A stretch of 64,000 nt of DNA from Halopseudomonas pelagia (GTDB lineage Bacteria; Pseudomonadota; Gammaproteobacteria; Pseudomonadales; Pseudomonadaceae), in assembly GCF_009497895.1 (NCBI RefSeq), contig NZ_CP033116.1, positions 3,720,001-3,784,000 on the forward strand, read 5' to 3'. The notes under the pieces are model-generated. The model was given only the letters and a program-made list of their open reading frames with translations, searched no databases and was not told the DNA's origin. Each line of letters begins with the position of its first letter. Positions within the stretch are counted from its first letter, which is position 1. The translations under genes were made by a program, and so were the position numbers. Positions 8,246-17,478 of the stretch are shown in pieces.

Positions 8246-8701
8246 ATGGATATCCGTAAAGTTAAAAAACTGATCGAGCTTCTGGAAGAATCCGGGATAG
8301 ACGAACTGGAAATTCACGAAGGCGAAGAATCTGTTCGCATCAGCCGGCACAGCAAGCAAGCTGCTGCGCCACAACACTATTACGCTCCACCTCCCTCTGC
8401 TCCAGCGCCAGCGGCTGCTCCTGTAGCGGCGGCTCCGATGATCGAGCCCGCTCCAGCCGAGCCAAGTGGCCACCTGGTCCGCTCGCCCATGGTTGGTACC
8501 TTCTACCGCTCACCTTCTCCAGCGGCCGGTTCCTTCGTAGAAGTCGGCCAGAGCGTCAAGGCAGGCGATGTACTCTGTATTGTTGAAGCCATGAAGATGA
8601 TGAACCACATTGAAGCCGATAAAAGCGGCGTGATTCAGGCCATCCTGGCGGATAACGGCCAGCCGGTGGAATTCGATCAACCCCTGTTCAGCATCGCCTG
8701 A
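8246..8701 (+). CDS. accB: Biotin carboxyl carrier protein of acetyl-CoA carboxylase
   Basis: AccB carries CO2 on biotin between biotin carboxylase and carboxyltransferase in the first step of fatty-acid synthesis. The 151-residue protein has an N-terminal helical region ([17 protein letters not shown]), then a Pro/Ala-rich flexible linker at about 40-72. The biotinyl domain follows, with EAMKM placing the biotin-accepting lysine at residue 117. A GTG start at 8234 would overlap the GGAG ribosome-binding site, so the ATG at 8246 (11 bases downstream) is preferred. It is flanked by aroQ (23-base gap) and accC (19-base gap). Confidence 0.97.
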   Translation: MDIRKVKKLIELLEESGIDELEIHEGEESVRISRHSKQAAAPQHYYAPPPSAPAPAAAPVAAAPMIEPAPAEPSGHLVRSPMVGTFYRSPSPAAGSFVEVGQSVKAGDVLCIVEAMKMMNHIEADKSGVIQAILADNGQPVEFDQPLFSIA

Positions 8702-8720
8702 GCCCGACCCGGAGGCTTCG

Positions 8721-10061
8721 ATGCAAAAAGTCCTAATTGCCAACCGCGGTGAAATTGCTCTGCGCGTCATTCGCGCCTGCAAGGAACTCGGGTTGAAGAC
8801 TGTAGCTGTGCACTCCACGGCCGACCGTGAACTCATGCACCTGGCGCTAGCTGACGAGACCGTGTGTATCGGTCCTGCCAATGCCACTGATTCCTACTTG
8901 AACATTCCGGCGATTATCAGCGCTGCCGAGGTGACTGGCGCCGACGGTATTCACCCCGGTTACGGCTTCCTCGCGGAAAATGCTGACTTTGCCGAGCAGA
9001 TCGAACGTTCGGGCTTTACCTTTATTGGCCCCAGCGCCGAGGTCATCCGCCTGATGGGTGACAAGGTGTCGGCGATTGCCGCGATGATCAAGGCCGGTGT
9101 ACCTACCGTGCCGGGGTCCGATGGCCCGCTGCCTGATGATGAAGCCGAATGCCTGACCATCGGCCGGCGCGTTGGCTACCCGGTGATCATCAAGGCTTCG
9201 GGCGGTGGCGGTGGACGCGGCATGCGCGTAGTGCATGAAGAAGCCGAGCTGATCAAATCGATCCACCTGACCCGCACCGAAGCTGGTGCAGCCTTCGGCA
9301 ACCCGGTGGTTTACCTGGAAAAATTCCTGACCAATCCGCGTCACGTCGAAGTGCAGGTGCTGTCCGACGGTCAGGGCCATGCGGTGCACCTCGGCGATCG
9401 TGATTGCTCGCTGCAGCGCCGTCACCAGAAGATCATTGAAGAAGCTCCAGCGCCGGGCATCGACGAAGAAGCCCGGGCCATGGTCCAGGCGCGCTGCGTC
9501 AAGGCCTGTATCGATCTGGGCTACCGCGGCGCCGGTACCTTCGAGTTTCTCTATGAGAATGGCGACTTCTTCTTTATCGAGATGAATACGCGCGTTCAGG
9601 TTGAGCATCCCGTATCCGAGATGGTCACCGGCATTGATATCGTCAAGGAGCAAATTCTGGTTGCCTCGGGTAAGCCCCTGAGCTTCACCCAGGAAGACGT
9701 GGTGATTCGCGGCCATTCGATTGAATGCCGAATCAACGCGGAAGATCCGAAAACCTTCATGCCCAGCCCCGGTACCGTGAGCTTTTTCCACGCGCCAGGC
9801 GGCAACGGTGTGCGGGTGGACTCGCACCTGTACAGCGGCTACAAGGTTCCGCCGAACTACGATTCACTGGTCGGCAAGTTGATTACCTACGGCGCCACCC
9901 GTGACGAAGCGCTAGCACGCATGCGCAACGCGCTGGATGAGTTGGTAGTCGACGGGATCAAGACCAATACGCCTCTGCATCGCGAGTTGGTACGTGATCC
10001 GGGTTTCTGCAAGGGGGGTGTCAATATCCACTACCTCGAGCACAAGCTGGGTATCAAGTAA
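8721..10061 (+). CDS. accC: Acetyl-CoA carboxylase, biotin carboxylase subunit
   Basis: AccC uses ATP and bicarbonate to carboxylate the biotin on AccB. The 446-residue ATP-grasp enzyme begins with the classic [17 protein letters not shown]. It has the glycine-rich ATP loop GGGGGRGM at about 161-168 and the catalytic [16 protein letters not shown] segment near residue 287. A GGAGG site lies seven bases before the ATG. It follows accB by 19 bases, as in the usual accBC operon, and a strong terminator at 10096-10129 ends the transcript. Length and motifs match the family, and nothing is odd. Confidence 0.98.
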   Translation: MQKVLIANRGEIALRVIRACKELGLKTVAVHSTADRELMHLALADETVCIGPANATDSYLNIPAIISAAEVTGADGIHPGYGFLAENADFAEQIERSGFTFIGPSAEVIRLMGDKVSAIAAMIKAGVPTVPGSDGPLPDDEAECLTIGRRVGYPVIIKASGGGGGRGMRVVHEEAELIKSIHLTRTEAGAAFGNPVVYLEKFLTNPRHVEVQVLSDGQGHAVHLGDRDCSLQRRHQKIIEEAPAPGIDEEARAMVQARCVKACIDLGYRGAGTFEFLYENGDFFFIEMNTRVQVEHPVSEMVTGIDIVKEQILVASGKPLSFTQEDVVIRGHSIECRINAEDPKTFMPSPGTVSFFHAPGGNGVRVDSHLYSGYKVPPNYDSLVGKLITYGATRDEALARMRNALDELVVDGIKTNTPLHRELVRDPGFCKGGVNIHYLEHKLGIK

Positions 10062-10095
10062 GCCCTGCCTGCAACCTGCACGTGTATGATCCAAC

Positions 10096-10129
10096 CTTCG
10101 GGAGCGGCCAGTCCGCTCCCGAAGTTTTT
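10096..10129 (+). terminator. Rho-independent terminator of aroQ-accBC
   Basis: A perfect 12-base stem (10096-10107 with 10113-10124) has a CCAGT loop and five T directly after it. It lies 34 bases after the accC stop. Confidence 0.92.
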
Positions 10130-10217
10130 CTGTTGCTGGAAGCCCGTTTCAAAATCGGTTGTTTAGCACCCGTTATTTATAACCCGTCATTCAGAACTTA
10201 GCTCCGAAGGAATCCCC

Positions 10218-11105
10218 ATGCCCTGGCTGCAACTGCGTCTAGCGATCACCCCTGAACAGGCCGAACCTCTGGAAGAGTCGCTGCTGGCACTGGGGGCGGT
10301 GTCCGTCACTTTCATGGACGGTGAAGACCAGCCTATTTTTGAACCGGACCTGGGAACGACTCCGCTGTGGTCACATACTCATCTGCTCGCACTGTTTGAA
10401 GCCGATACCGATTCGGCCGAGCTGCTGAGCAGCCTCGCTCGGCTGTCAGCGGGCGCGCTGCCGGAGTATCAGCTGGAACAGATCGCCGATCAGGACTGGG
10501 AACGCAGCTGGATGGAGCATTTTCAACCCATGCAATTTGGCCGACGGCTATGGATAGTGCCCAGTTGGCACGCAGCCCCGGAACCGGATGCAGTGAATCT
10601 GCTGTTGGATCCGGGCCTGGCTTTCGGTACGGGTACTCACCCGACTACCGCGCTATGCCTGGAATGGCTTGACGCTCAGCAATTGCAGGATCTGGATGTA
10701 ATCGATTTTGGTTGTGGTTCAGGCATTCTCGCCATCGCCGCGCTGCTACTCGGCGCCAGACAGGTTTGCGGCACCGACATCGATATTCAGGCGCTGGAAG
10801 CCTCACGCGACAACGCCCAGCGCAACCAGATACTCGATCAGCGCTTCAGCTTGTATCTACCCGAACAAATGCCGCAGGAACCTGCTGACATTCTTGTTGC
10901 CAATATCCTTGCCGGTCCGCTGGTCAGTCTCGCCGGCCAGCTAACCAGCCTGGTCAAGCCCGGCGGCCTGATCGCCTTGTCCGGCATTCTCGCCGAGCAG
11001 ACAGAGGATATCCTTGCTGCCTATAAGGATAACTTCGCGCTTGACCCTGTCGCCGAACGCGACGGCTGGATTCGCGTCAGTGGCCGTCGGCACTTGGCGG
11101 CCTGA
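10218..11105 (+). CDS. prmA: Ribosomal protein L11 methyltransferase
   Basis: PrmA trimethylates several amino groups of ribosomal protein L11. The 295-residue protein has an N-terminal substrate-recognition region with [13 protein letters not shown]. The family signature [14 protein letters not shown] is at 131-144, the SAM motif DFGCGSG at 163-169, and the catalytic-side VANILAGPL further on. The ATG at 10218 gives the usual N-terminus, with a GAAGGAA site upstream. The gene follows the accC terminator and so probably has its own promoter in 10130-10217, where I see no convincing -35/-10 pair. The zinc-ribbon gene starts 68 bases later. Confidence 0.95.
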   Translation: MPWLQLRLAITPEQAEPLEESLLALGAVSVTFMDGEDQPIFEPDLGTTPLWSHTHLLALFEADTDSAELLSSLARLSAGALPEYQLEQIADQDWERSWMEHFQPMQFGRRLWIVPSWHAAPEPDAVNLLLDPGLAFGTGTHPTTALCLEWLDAQQLQDLDVIDFGCGSGILAIAALLLGARQVCGTDIDIQALEASRDNAQRNQILDQRFSLYLPEQMPQEPADILVANILAGPLVSLAGQLTSLVKPGGLIALSGILAEQTEDILAAYKDNFALDPVAERDGWIRVSGRRHLAA

Positions 11106-11173
11106 CCGGGTTCACGCACAATAGCCGGTCGAACACACCGAACGTCACAGCAACGAAGGAATAGCGGTTGGCC

Positions 11174-12796
11174 ATGAATGAGATGCTGGTAGCGCAATGC
11201 CCCCACTGTCAGACGCGTTTCCGCCTTTCTCAGGATCACCTGCAGGCTGCCGCGGGCAATGTGCGTTGTGGCGCTTGCCTGAAAGTCTTCGACGCCAGCG
11301 CCCAGATCAATAGTGCTGAGCCCGAGCCCTCAGCAGCGCCGGACGCTGCGAAAACCCCAGCCCCGCCACCCGCGACTGGCGAGGCGGATATTGGCCGTCA
11401 GGGGACCTTGCTGATTCACGACGATCTGGAGTTGGACGATCTCGACCTGGAAGCGCTGGGGTTGGACGAATCCATTCTCGAGGAAATCAACCCCGATGCC
11501 AGAACGACACACTCCGAGCCTGAGCACCCAGCCACCGAGCCTGCTGCCGATAACACCCCGGCAGCGGCGCTATCACCGGTATCAATAGATCCGGAAGTTA
11601 ACACCCCAGAACCTGCGGACTCGACCGATAGCGACTCTCCGGACGTATTTGTCGACGAGCATAGTGACGAGGAAAACCAACTGCTAGCTGAACCCGAACC
11701 GTTCAGCGAACCTCTGTGGGATGATGCTCCGGCAACTGACGCTCAAGCCGCCGCTGATGAGCCGCCGCGCGCCGATCCGCAGAACAGCTGGACGCCCACC
11801 GACGCCGATATCGACCGGGCGTTCGAGTTCGATTCAGCCCGGGACAAACCTGACGCCTGGGATCTGGATTTCAACCTGGATAACGATCTCGCAGACAAAC
11901 CGCCATATACGACCAATAGCGCGGACCCACTGGATGATATTGAGCTGCACGAGGCGTTTCGCAACGCAGCCAGCTCGCGTGATTTTGCGCCACGTCCTCT
12001 GCCACCTGAGCCACTGCCAACGGATGACCGCAAGCCAAATCCGTTTGACATGGACAGTCCGCCGTCCATCGGGCCACTGAGTGCAGCCCCTCCAGAGCAG
12101 GGTATTTTTCTGCGGGACCAGCCTTTTTTACTGCCAAATCCCGAGCCGCGAGCAAAGCGTGCGCAGCCATCCGAGGAGGCGCCAGCGCCGACGGCTAAGC
12201 GAGCGCCTCAGGAGCGCCGGGAGCCCAGCCTGGATAGCACAGGCTTTGGCGATGATCTACAGCTCCCCGAGCTGATAGACGAACCCCTGTATCTGGATGA
12301 TCGCCCGCGGGCTCGCCGCCCGCGGCGGCAGTGGCTATGGACGTTGCTTAGCATAATCGCCGTACTGGCGTTACTCGGTCAGGTAGCGACCTATAACTAC
12401 GCAGCCTTGGCGCATAACGAGCGTACCCGGCCCATCATGGAACAAGCGTGCTTTCTGGCTGGTTGCCAATTGCCTGCCCGGGTCGATATAGACCTGATCC
12501 GCAGCAGCAACCTGGTGGTACGGCCGCACTCCGACTTCCCGAATGCACTGGCCATCGATGTAATCCTTTACAACCGCGCTGATTTTGCTCAGCCCTTTCC
12601 AGTGTTGCGCATGACTTTCAGTGATCTGGCCGGGCGCGAAATCAGCAGCAAGTTGTTTCAACCTGTCGAGTACCTCGGCGGCGAACTCGCCGGTACAACG
12701 CTGATGCCTCCGCAGACGCCAGTGCACGTTGGGCTCAGCATGCTTGACCCGGGCTCAAACGTGGCCAGTTATAATCTGGATTTCCTCAGCCCCTGA
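11174..12796 (+). CDS. Zinc-ribbon, DUF3426 single-pass membrane protein
   Basis: The 540-residue protein starts with an MJ0042-type zinc ribbon whose four cysteines lie at about 9, 12, 32 and 35. About 340 residues of Asp/Glu/Pro-rich, low-complexity, probably disordered sequence follow. A single membrane segment (WTLLSIIAVLALLGQVATY) lies near 385-405, before a C-terminal DUF3426 domain rich in beta structure. The ribbon should be cytoplasmic and the DUF3426 domain periplasmic; no function is established. A TTG at 11168 has better Shine-Dalgarno spacing (7 bases) than the ATG at 11174 (13 bases), so the true start may be two codons earlier. It sits between prmA and dusB, where I recall a homologue in P. 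aeruginosa. Confidence 0.82.
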   Translation: MNEMLVAQCPHCQTRFRLSQDHLQAAAGNVRCGACLKVFDASAQINSAEPEPSAAPDAAKTPAPPPATGEADIGRQGTLLIHDDLELDDLDLEALGLDESILEEINPDARTTHSEPEHPATEPAADNTPAAALSPVSIDPEVNTPEPADSTDSDSPDVFVDEHSDEENQLLAEPEPFSEPLWDDAPATDAQAAADEPPRADPQNSWTPTDADIDRAFEFDSARDKPDAWDLDFNLDNDLADKPPYTTNSADPLDDIELHEAFRNAASSRDFAPRPLPPEPLPTDDRKPNPFDMDSPPSIGPLSAAPPEQGIFLRDQPFLLPNPEPRAKRAQPSEEAPAPTAKRAPQERREPSLDSTGFGDDLQLPELIDEPLYLDDRPRARRPRRQWLWTLLSIIAVLALLGQVATYNYAALAHNERTRPIMEQACFLAGCQLPARVDIDLIRSSNLVVRPHSDFPNALAIDVILYNRADFAQPFPVLRMTFSDLAGREISSKLFQPVEYLGGELAGTTLMPPQTPVHVGLSMLDPGSNVASYNLDFLSP

Positions 12797-12956
12797 ACCG
12801 CCTGGCGGATCTGCTCAAAAATCGTCCAGCTCAGTCTTTATATGGTCATCCAGAGCAGGTATCATTATCGCCCTTTTCACATTACTTGACCCTGACTCCC
12901 TTGTGTCATTGCCTTGGGCGTGCCGGCGAGCAGCAGTGATTACAGAGAGTACAGGG

Positions 12957-13955
12957 ATGGACCAGGCAGTGACTCGTATCGGAACCTATCAACTCGCCAG
13001 CCCGGTTATCCTTGCACCCATGGCAGGCGTTACCGACCTGCCCTTCCGGCAACTGTGCCGTCGGCTGGGCGCCGGGTTGGTGGTGTCAGAGATGGTCACC
13101 AGCGATGTACGCCTCTGGAACAGCCGCAAATCCCGTCAGCGCCTTGATCACACCGGTGAAAGCGAACCCCGCTCAGTGCAGATTGCCGGCGGCGACGCCG
13201 AGATGATGGCCGAGGCAGCGCGCATGAATGAGCAACTCGGCGCGCAGATAATCGACATCAATATGGGTTGCCCGGCGAAAAAAGTCTGCAACAAGGCGGC
13301 CGGCTCAGCGCTGATGCGCGATGAAAAGCTGGTCGGTGAGATACTCGAAGCGGTGGTGAATGCGGTCAATCTGCCAGTCACCCTGAAAATCCGCACCGGC
13401 TGGTGTGCCGAACAGCGCAACGGCCTGCAAATCGCCCGGATAGCCGAAGCATCTGGTATTCAGGCCTTGGCCGTGCACGGGCGCACCCGAACCCAGCTGT
13501 ATACCGGTGCAGCCGAATACGACAGCATCGCTGCGATCAAACAGGCAATTGGCATACCGGTGTTTGCCAACGGCGATATTGACTCCCCGCAAAAAGCCCT
13601 TGCCGTACTCCAGCATACCGGAGCCGATGCGGTTATGATTGGCCGCGCAGCCCAGGGTCGCCCCTGGATATTCAACGAAATCAGTCACTTCCTGAAAACC
13701 GGCGAACTCTTGCCGGCACCAACACTGGACTGGCAGCAATCGATTCTGCAGGAACACCTGCAGGCGCTGCACACTTTTTATGGTGAACATCAGGGCGTGC
13801 GTATTGCACGCAAACATGTTGGTTGGTATCTGCAAACCCTGCCTGGCGCGGAGGATTTCCGCCGCCGATTCAATCAACTGGAATGCCCCGAGCAGCAGCG
13901 CCGGAACATTCAGACTTTCTTTACCCGCTTGCTGGAAGGAGACCTTGCGGCATGA
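12957..13955 (+). CDS. dusB: tRNA-dihydrouridine synthase B
   Basis: DusB is an FMN enzyme that reduces uridines in the tRNA D-loop to dihydrouridine using NADPH. The 332-residue protein shows the Dus signature: [13 protein letters not shown] near the N-terminus, the catalytic region [19 protein letters not shown] (about 102-120), and later [13 protein letters not shown] and FANGDI. The open frame extends upstream to 12729, but the ATG at 12957 gives the correct N-terminus. Its TGA overlaps the fis ATG (ATGA), so fis translation is probably coupled to dusB, the arrangement well known from the E. coli dusB-fis operon. The 160-base gap before it holds no feature I can support. Confidence 0.95.
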   Translation: MDQAVTRIGTYQLASPVILAPMAGVTDLPFRQLCRRLGAGLVVSEMVTSDVRLWNSRKSRQRLDHTGESEPRSVQIAGGDAEMMAEAARMNEQLGAQIIDINMGCPAKKVCNKAAGSALMRDEKLVGEILEAVVNAVNLPVTLKIRTGWCAEQRNGLQIARIAEASGIQALAVHGRTRTQLYTGAAEYDSIAAIKQAIGIPVFANGDIDSPQKALAVLQHTGADAVMIGRAAQGRPWIFNEISHFLKTGELLPAPTLDWQQSILQEHLQALHTFYGEHQGVRIARKHVGWYLQTLPGAEDFRRRFNQLECPEQQRRNIQTFFTRLLEGDLAA

Positions 13956-14278
13956 GCCTTATGAACGCCTCAGACACTATTGGAACAGAACCCGTGAGCG
14001 AACTCGCTGAAAAAAATCTGTATGTTGCCCCCGACAAGCTCAGCCAGAGTAGCCGCACCCTGCGCAACAGTGTCGAACAAGCATTGAAGAACTACTTCGA
14101 TCATCTGGATGGACAGGACGTTACCGATGTATACGACATGGTGCTCTGCGAAGTCGAAGCACCGCTGCTGGAAAGCGTGATGGAGCACGTCAAAGGCAAT
14201 CAGACGCGGGCCTCCGAAATCCTTGGGCTCAATCGCGGCACCTTGCGCAAAAAGCTCAAGCAATACGGATTGCTCTAA
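13952..14278 (+). CDS. fis: DNA-binding protein Fis
   Basis: Fis is a nucleoid protein that bends DNA and controls rRNA, tRNA and recombination sites according to growth phase. The 108-residue product has the Fis core: a dimerisation region ([31 protein letters not shown]) and a C-terminal helix-turn-helix ([20 protein letters not shown]). The ATG at 13952 overlaps the dusB stop as ATGA; a second ATG at 13961 would give a product three residues shorter. The N-terminus is longer than in E. coli Fis (98 residues), as is usual for pseudomonads. No terminator is visible before purH. Confidence 0.95.
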   Translation: MSLMNASDTIGTEPVSELAEKNLYVAPDKLSQSSRTLRNSVEQALKNYFDHLDGQDVTDVYDMVLCEVEAPLLESVMEHVKGNQTRASEILGLNRGTLRKKLKQYGLL

Positions 14279-14359
14279 GTCAATCTGCTACTATCCCGCT
14301 CCTGGCTTCCGGCTCCATATCCGAAGCTGCAACTATCCTTTATCTGATCTGGAATGAAG

Positions 14360-15967
14360 ATGACCGACCAAACCACCCGCCTGCCCATACGTCGCGCGCT
14401 GATCAGCGTGTCCGACAAGACCGGCATTGTCGATTTCGCCCGCGAACTCAGCGCCCAGGGCGTCGAGATTCTTTCCACCGGCGGCACCTTCAAGCTGCTA
14501 CGCGAGCAAGGCATCAATGCTGTGGAAGTGGCCGACTACACCGGTTTCCCGGAAATGATGGACGGCCGGGTAAAGACCCTGCATCCGAAGATTCATGGTG
14601 GCATCCTCGGGCGTCGGGATATCGATGGTCAGGTCATGAAGGAGCACGGCATCCAGCCAATCGACATGGTGGTGGTTAATCTTTACCCCTTTGCGGCTAC
14701 CGTAGCCAAGCCTGACTGTAGCCTGCCTGATGCGATCGAGAATATCGATATCGGCGGCCCGACCATGGTCCGCTCGGCGGCGAAGAATCACAAGGACGTA
14801 GCCATTGTCGTCAACGCCAGCGATTACGCCAGCATCCAGGATGCGCTCAAGCAAGGCGGGCTCACCTATGCGCAACGCTTCGACCTGGCGCTCAAAGCCT
14901 TTGAACACACCGCCGCCTATGACGGCATGATCGCCAACTATCTGGGCAGCATTGATCAGCAGCGCGACACGCTCAGCACCGCTGACCGTGCTAGCTTCCC
15001 GCGCACCTTCAACACCCAGTTCATCAAGGCGCAGGATATGCGTTACGGCGAAAACCCGCACCAGTCCGCCGCCTTTTACCGCGAAGCCAATCCGACCGAA
15101 GCCTGCATTGCCACCGCCATCCAGTTGCAGGGCAAGGAGTTGTCCTACAACAACGTGGCCGATACCGACGCTGCGCTTGAGTGCGTGAAGAGCTTTACCA
15201 AGCCGGCCTGCGTTATCGTCAAACATGCCAACCCTTGTGGTGTGGCCGTGGTTCCTGAAGATGAAGGCGGCATTCGACAGGCCTATGAGCTGGCCTACGC
15301 AACCGACTCGGAATCGGCATTTGGCGGCATCATCGCATTCAACCGCGAACTGGATGCGGCGACCGCCCAGGCGATCGTCGACCGTCAGTTTGTCGAAGTG
15401 ATCATTGCGCCGCGCATCAGCGCCGCTGCCCGCGAAGTGGTCAGTGCGAAAGCCAATGTCCGCCTGCTGGAGTGCGGCGAGTGGTCGACCGAGCGTCTGG
15501 CCGACTGGGACTTCAAGCGCGTCAACGGCGGCTTGCTGGTGCAGAGCAGAGACGTCGGCATGATTACCGAGGCCGACCTTAAGGTCGTCACCCAGCGCGC
15601 GCCCACCGAGCAGGAAATTCACGACCTGGTGTTTGCCTGGAAAGTCGCCAAATACGTCAAGTCCAACGCCATCGTGTATGCCAGCCAGCGCCAGACCGTG
15701 GGCATTGGTGCCGGGCAAATGAGCCGCGTCAACTCCGCGCGCATCGCCGCGATCAAGGCGGAGCATGCTGGGCTGCAGGTCAAGGGTGCAGTCATGGCGT
15801 CCGATGCGTTCTTTCCGTTTCGCGACGGCATAGACAACGCCGCCGCGAATGGCATCAGCGCTGTGATCCAGCCCGGCGGTTCCATGCGGGACGCCGAGGT
15901 GATCGCCGCCGCCGATGAAGCGGGCATGGCTATGGTATTCACTGGCATGCGGCATTTCAGACACTGA
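14360..15967 (+). CDS. purH: Bifunctional AICAR transformylase/IMP cyclohydrolase
   Basis: PurH carries out the last two steps of IMP synthesis: formylation of AICAR with 10-formyl-tetrahydrofolate, then ring closure. The 535-residue protein has the N-terminal cyclohydrolase domain ([35 protein letters not shown]) and the C-terminal transformylase domain with the conserved KHANPCG motif. An earlier ATG at 14354 touches the GGA ribosome-binding site, so the second ATG (MTDQTTRLP) is preferred and matches the usual Pseudomonas start. purD follows after a 97-base gap filled by a long inverted repeat. Confidence 0.96.
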   Translation: MTDQTTRLPIRRALISVSDKTGIVDFARELSAQGVEILSTGGTFKLLREQGINAVEVADYTGFPEMMDGRVKTLHPKIHGGILGRRDIDGQVMKEHGIQPIDMVVVNLYPFAATVAKPDCSLPDAIENIDIGGPTMVRSAAKNHKDVAIVVNASDYASIQDALKQGGLTYAQRFDLALKAFEHTAAYDGMIANYLGSIDQQRDTLSTADRASFPRTFNTQFIKAQDMRYGENPHQSAAFYREANPTEACIATAIQLQGKELSYNNVADTDAALECVKSFTKPACVIVKHANPCGVAVVPEDEGGIRQAYELAYATDSESAFGGIIAFNRELDAATAQAIVDRQFVEVIIAPRISAAAREVVSAKANVRLLECGEWSTERLADWDFKRVNGGLLVQSRDVGMITEADLKVVTQRAPTEQEIHDLVFAWKVAKYVKSNAIVYASQRQTVGIGAGQMSRVNSARIAAIKAEHAGLQVKGAVMASDAFFPFRDGIDNAAANGISAVIQPGGSMRDAEVIAAADEAGMAMVFTGMRHFRH

Positions 15968-15969
15968 TA

Positions 15970-16045
15970 GAGCCACAAGCAACAAGCGGCAGGCATCAGG
16001 TGGCGCGCAAACGACCTGGAGCCTGCCGCTGGACGCTTGTAGCTC
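15970..16045. repeat. Heptamer-built inverted repeat between purH and purD
   Basis: Two 25-base arms (15970-15994 and 16021-16045) pair with four mismatches. An inner CAGGT/ACCTG pair (15997-16001 and 16014-16018) extends the hairpin to about 76 bases. Each arm consists of a GAGC end plus three degenerate seven-base units related to NNCAAGC, the unit that forms the tandem arrays at 26.6 kb. It starts three bases after the purH stop and has no T tract, so it is REP-like rather than a classic terminator. Confidence 0.75.
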
Positions 16046-16064
16046 TCTGCACCGGAGAGATTGC

Positions 16065-17366
16065 ATGAATGTTTTAATTATCGGTAGTGGCGGGCGTGAG
16101 CACGCACTGGCCTGGAAAGTGGCTCAGGATGCGCGAGTCGAGAAAGTCTTCGTCGCTCCGGGCAATGCTGGCACCGCTACTGAGCCCAAGTGTGAGAACG
16201 TCGCCATCGATGTGCTGGAGCTGCAAAAGCTCGCCGATTTCGCTGCGGCGAATGTACAACTGACTATAGTTGGCCCTGAAGCGCCGCTGGTTGCTGGTGT
16301 AGTTGATCTGTTTCGCAGCCTCAACTTGCCCTGCTTCGGCCCGACCGCAGGCGCGGCGCAGTTGGAAGGCTCCAAGGCCTTTACCAAGGATTTTCTTGCC
16401 CGCCATCAGATTCCCACTGCCGACTACCAGAACTTTACCGAGGTCGAGCCGGCCCTGGCTTACCTGGTAGAAAAAGGTGCACCTATCGTCATCAAGGCTG
16501 ACGGCCTGGCCGCCGGCAAGGGCGTGATTGTCGCCATGACGCTACAGGAAGCGGAAAACGCCGTGCGCGATATGCTCGCGGGTAATGCCTTTGGTGAGGC
16601 AGGCTCCCGAGTCGTGATTGAGGAGTTCCTCGACGGCGAAGAAGCCAGCTTTATCGTCATGGTCGACGGTGAGAACGTCCTGCCGATGGCCACCAGCCAA
16701 GATCACAAACGCGTCGGCGACGGTGACAGCGGCCCGAACACGGGCGGGATGGGTGCTTACTCCCCTGCTCCGGTGGTCACTGCTGCGGTCCACCAGCGCG
16801 TGATGGATGAGGTCATCTGGCCTACGGTGCGCGGGATGGCAGCCGAGGGCAATGTATACACCGGCTTTCTTTACGCCGGTCTGATGATTGATAGCCAGGG
16901 CAACCCCAAGGTCATTGAATTCAATTGCCGCTTTGGTGACCCGGAAACCCAGCCCATCATGCTGCGGCTGCAATCCAGCCTGGTGGATCTGGCCGAGGCT
17001 GCGCTGGCTGGCCAATTGGACAGAGCCGAAGCCGTTTGGGACCCCCGCCCCAGCCTCGGCGTGGTAATAGCCGCTGGCGGTTACCCGGCCGACTATGCCA
17101 AGGGCGATGCCATCGAAGGTCTGGAACAAGCTAACAGCGCGTTGGGCAAAATTTTCCATGCCGGTACTACACTGAAAGCTGGCGCCACTCCGGGCGAGGC
17201 TACCGTCGTCACCAGTGGCGGCCGGGTACTATGTGCTACGGCTTTAGGCGACAGCATTCTGCAAGCGCAACAGAACGCTTATGCCTTAGCCAGCAAGGTG
17301 AGATGGAAGGGCAGTTTCTTCCGCTCGGACATCGGTTATCGGGCCATCGCCAGAGAGCAAGAATAG
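16065..17366 (+). CDS. purD: Phosphoribosylamine-glycine ligase
   Basis: PurD (GAR synthetase) joins glycine to phosphoribosylamine with ATP, the second step of purine synthesis. The 433-residue ATP-grasp protein begins [18 protein letters not shown] and carries the ATP-grasp loop [11 protein letters not shown]. The family signature [11 protein letters not shown] also appears. The frame is open upstream through the repeat, but the ATG at 16065, with GGAGAGA five to six bases before it, is clearly the start. It lies downstream of purH, as in many gammaproteobacteria, and upstream of retS, which has its own promoter. Confidence 0.97.
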   Translation: MNVLIIGSGGREHALAWKVAQDARVEKVFVAPGNAGTATEPKCENVAIDVLELQKLADFAAANVQLTIVGPEAPLVAGVVDLFRSLNLPCFGPTAGAAQLEGSKAFTKDFLARHQIPTADYQNFTEVEPALAYLVEKGAPIVIKADGLAAGKGVIVAMTLQEAENAVRDMLAGNAFGEAGSRVVIEEFLDGEEASFIVMVDGENVLPMATSQDHKRVGDGDSGPNTGGMGAYSPAPVVTAAVHQRVMDEVIWPTVRGMAAEGNVYTGFLYAGLMIDSQGNPKVIEFNCRFGDPETQPIMLRLQSSLVDLAEAALAGQLDRAEAVWDPRPSLGVVIAAGGYPADYAKGDAIEGLEQANSALGKIFHAGTTLKAGATPGEATVVTSGGRVLCATALGDSILQAQQNAYALASKVRWKGSFFRSDIGYRAIAREQE

Positions 17367-17415
17367 CAGGAGTAAGTGTCGCCAGCGCTGACACCGGTCA
17401 GCCTGGCCAAGCATC

Positions 17416-17443
17416 TTGGCATCAGCTTGCAGTGAGCTATACT
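17416..17443 (+). promoter_or_regulatory. Sigma-70-type promoter of retS
   Basis: TTGGCA (17416-17421, 5 of 6 matches) and TATACT (17438-17443, 5 of 6 matches) are separated by 16 bases. The element lies about 35 bases upstream of the retS ATG. Confidence 0.6.
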
Positions 17444-17478
17444 GATTTCTGCTAGCTGACGCCGCACGTCAATTGCCC

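Noticed and set aside
8847..9827. 326-codon minus-strand frame opposite accC
   Set aside because: It is a shadow of accC in a GC-rich coding region with no recognisable domain.
14498..16066. 522-codon open frame on the minus strand opposite purH
   Set aside because: It mirrors the codon pattern of purH, has no family features and no ribosome-binding site, and purH is certain.
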